This document shows, piece by piece, positions 30,543 to 31,654 of a stretch of 31,654 bases of DNA. The translations under genes were made by a program, and so were the position numbers. Each line of letters starts with the position of its first letter. Position 1 is the first letter of the stretch. Below the pieces are notes generated by a model. The model was not told the origin of the DNA. It did no database searches and saw only the letters and a program-made list of their open reading frames with translations. Source of the stretch: CAYOHY01 sp964403885 (GTDB taxonomy: Bacteria > Actinomycetota > Coriobacteriia > Anaerosomatales > PHET01); the NCBI GenBank assembly GCA_964403885.1, contig CAYOHY010000020.1:1-31654 (forward strand). The letters run 5' to 3'.

Positions 30543-31328
30543 CTACGACATACCCTCCGGGTACTGCGGCTCGGCCGCCTCCACCGCCGCCAGCAGTTCG
30601 CTCGCGCGCTGGGCGTACTCAGTGGGCACCAGCAGCTTGAACGACATCTGCATGCCGAAGGGGTCGAGGTCCTGCCCCGGCTCGTAGGGGTCGAAAGCGA
30701 ACGGGATGCCCTCGTCCTCGAGCACCTGGCGCTTGAACAGCAGCCCGGCGTCGAACCCGATCGAGGCGTCTTGAGCGTTGGTGGTCTCGGCGACGACGGT
30801 CCAGGCATCGGCGTCGACCGGGCGGTTGTGATCGGCGCCCGAGTCAGGCAGCGGCCCAAGGTCATGGAGAACCTCGCCCACGTTGGCCTCGCTGCGGCGC
30901 AGGTGCACACCGTTGGGAAGCACGGTGCGCGGCGCGATCTCGAGCAGCGGGGTGACGACGAAGTCACGCTCGGCGATACCGGGATGCGGCAGGGTGAGCT
31001 TCTCGCTCGCCCACTCCTCGTCTCCGTAGATGAGCAGGTCGAGGTCGATGGTGCGGGGGCCCTTGTCGACGTCGCGCACCCTGCCCATCGAGGTCTCCAG
31101 CTCAAGGAGGCGCTCAAGCAGTGCGTCGGCAAGCAAGGACGTCTCGATCTCGATGACGGCGTTGATGAAGTTGGGCTGGTCCTCGACGAACGCGGGGACC
31201 GATTCGTAGGCATGCGAGACCTTCTCGACGTGCGTCTCGGGGAACTGCGAGATTGCGTCCACGGCATCCGCGACGTTGCCCAGACGGTCGCCGAGATTGC
31301 TCCCGAGCCCGATGAATGCAGTGGTCAT
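30543..31328 (-). CDS. folK: HPPK (FolK) with DUF2007-like C-terminal domain
   Basis: 6-hydroxymethyl-7,8-dihydropterin pyrophosphokinase of folate synthesis. The N-terminal ~160 residues are a complete FolK: FIGLGSNLGDR (5-15), the ESVPAFVEDQPNFINAV segment, the signature VRDVDKGPRTIDLDLLIYG (84-102) with both metal aspartates, and LPHPGIAERDFVVTPLLEI. About 95 extra residues follow (about 166-261): WTVVAETTNAQDASI, LLFKRQVLEDEGIPFAF and FKLLVPTEYAQRASELLAAV. That pattern resembles the DUF2007 putative signalling domain, in which 'L...GIP' precedes 'LLVP..d...A.elL'. Such a fusion is unusual to my knowledge. The ATG at 31328 has AGGAGA upstream. It is a single gene between two hairpins. Confidence 0.92.
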   Translation of the reverse strand: MTTAFIGLGSNLGDRLGNVADAVDAISQFPETHVEKVSHAYESVPAFVEDQPNFINAVIEIETSLLADALLERLLELETSMGRVRDVDKGPRTIDLDLLIYGDEEWASEKLTLPHPGIAERDFVVTPLLEIAPRTVLPNGVHLRRSEANVGEVLHDLGPLPDSGADHNRPVDADAWTVVAETTNAQDASIGFDAGLLFKRQVLEDEGIPFAFDPYEPGQDLDPFGMQMSFKLLVPTEYAQRASELLAAVEAAEPQYPEGMS

Positions 31329-31388
31329 CGTGTGTCTCCTCACCTGAGTGTGTCGTGTTCGCTCAAGGAGTCTATTCCCGTAATGAGA

Positions 31389-31420
31389 ACGGGCCCCGGC
31401 GAACAATCGCCGGGGCCCGT
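31389..31420 (-). terminator. terminator of hppA
   Basis: A perfect 14-bp stem, ACGGGCCCCGGCGA with TCGCCGGGGCCCGT, around a 4-nt loop, starting 20 nt beyond the hppA stop. On the minus strand TCTCATTA follows. Confidence 0.75.
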
Positions 31421-31439
31421 CGAAGTGCGTGTGATGCGC

Positions 31440-31654
31440 CTACTTGGCGAGCAGCACCAGCAGCGGCACGAGAAGCAGCGCCACGATGTTGAAGACCTTG
31501 ATCATCGAGTTGAGCGCCGGGCCCGCGGTGTCCTTGTAGGGGTCGCCCACGGTGTCGCCGGTGACGGCGGCCTTGTGGGCCTCGCCGCCCTTGACGTGCT
31601 TCACGCCGTCCTTGTCGGTGAAGCCGTCCTCGAAGCGCTTCTTGGCGTTGTCCC
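31440..31654 (-). CDS. hppA: membrane H+-translocating pyrophosphatase, C-terminal end only
   Basis: Pumps ions across the membrane using pyrophosphate hydrolysis. Only the last 71 residues are visible. They contain DNAKKRFEDG, then HKAAVTGDTVGDPYKDTAGP, the highly conserved membrane pyrophosphatase end, followed by ALNSMIKVFNIVALLLVPLL and a short end at LLAK. The TAGPA form of the motif resembles the K+-independent proton-pumping branch more than the K+-dependent TVGPS form, but the fragment is too short to be sure. The gene enters from beyond the right edge and ends at a strong hairpin. Confidence 0.93.
   Translation of the reverse strand, partial: DNAKKRFEDGFTDKDGVKHVKGGEAHKAAVTGDTVGDPYKDTAGPALNSMIKVFNIVALLLVPLLVLLAK

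Noticed and set aside
1..31654. CRISPR arrays, rRNA genes, insertion sequences, prophage or integrase genes
   Set aside because: No regular direct repeats, transposase or integrase motifs, or rRNA sequence were seen on either strand.

Overview
This is a GC-rich bacterial contig, probably from a draft or metagenome assembly because it carries two runs of exactly 100 N. Gene content points to an anaerobic or respiring member of the Actinomycetota, most likely the Coriobacteriia/OPB41 side. The evidence is a System I cytochrome c maturation cluster with a Cys-type CcmE, a siroheme-type tetrapyrrole gene set with a radical SAM protein, a membrane H+-pyrophosphatase, and a secreted protein with a beta-sandwich C-terminus that I associate with that lineage. 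This placement is inference. Nearly everything is on the minus strand; only a two-component pair (21401-23164) is on the plus strand.

Layout, in minus-strand transcription order (right to left). 31654-30543: end of hppA with a strong hairpin, then folK carrying a C-terminal extension. 30407-23169: a vitamin/cofactor run, panB-panC-nadA-nadB-nadC-dedA-birA, mostly joined by 1-4 nt overlaps, then bioY behind a BirA-type operator. 23164-21401: response regulator and histidine kinase on the plus strand. 21231-18958: coaX and a secreted protein with two CRP/FNR-like palindromes upstream. 18840-17315: a helix-turn-helix protein and a protein of the family annotated 'quinate 5-dehydrogenase', with a palindrome at the start of transcription. 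17045-9206: ccmE, ccmF, ccmA, ccmB, ccmC, ccmD, a CcsA/HemX-like protein, a precorrin-2 dehydrogenase and a KDSR-like short-chain dehydrogenase. 8955-4972: hemA-hemC-hemD and an LCP-like membrane protein. 4869-2655: a membrane-anchored protein and a Wzz/BY-kinase-like protein. 2534-2459: tRNA-Ala(CGC). 2370-1: a small membrane protein, hemB, and a radical SAM protein cut by the window edge.

How it fits together: HemA, HemB, HemC and HemD make uroporphyrinogen III; the Met8-like protein can turn precorrin-2 into siroheme; the AhbC/D/NirJ-like radical SAM protein suggests that siroheme is converted to heme. CcmABCDEF would then carry heme to apocytochromes c. No classical late heme genes and no ccmH are seen here, which agrees with the siroheme route and a System I* type of cytochrome c maturation.

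The most unusual signals are regulatory. The hemA and ccmE promoters share a 26-bp block (23/26 identical) spanning the -10 box and first transcribed bases. The hemA leader contains three inverted-repeat pairs in the crossing order A-B-C-A'-B'-C', which predicts a pseudoknot or mutually exclusive RNA folds; the A' arm can also pair with bases next to the hemA start codon. This is the best candidate in the window for an undescribed regulatory system.
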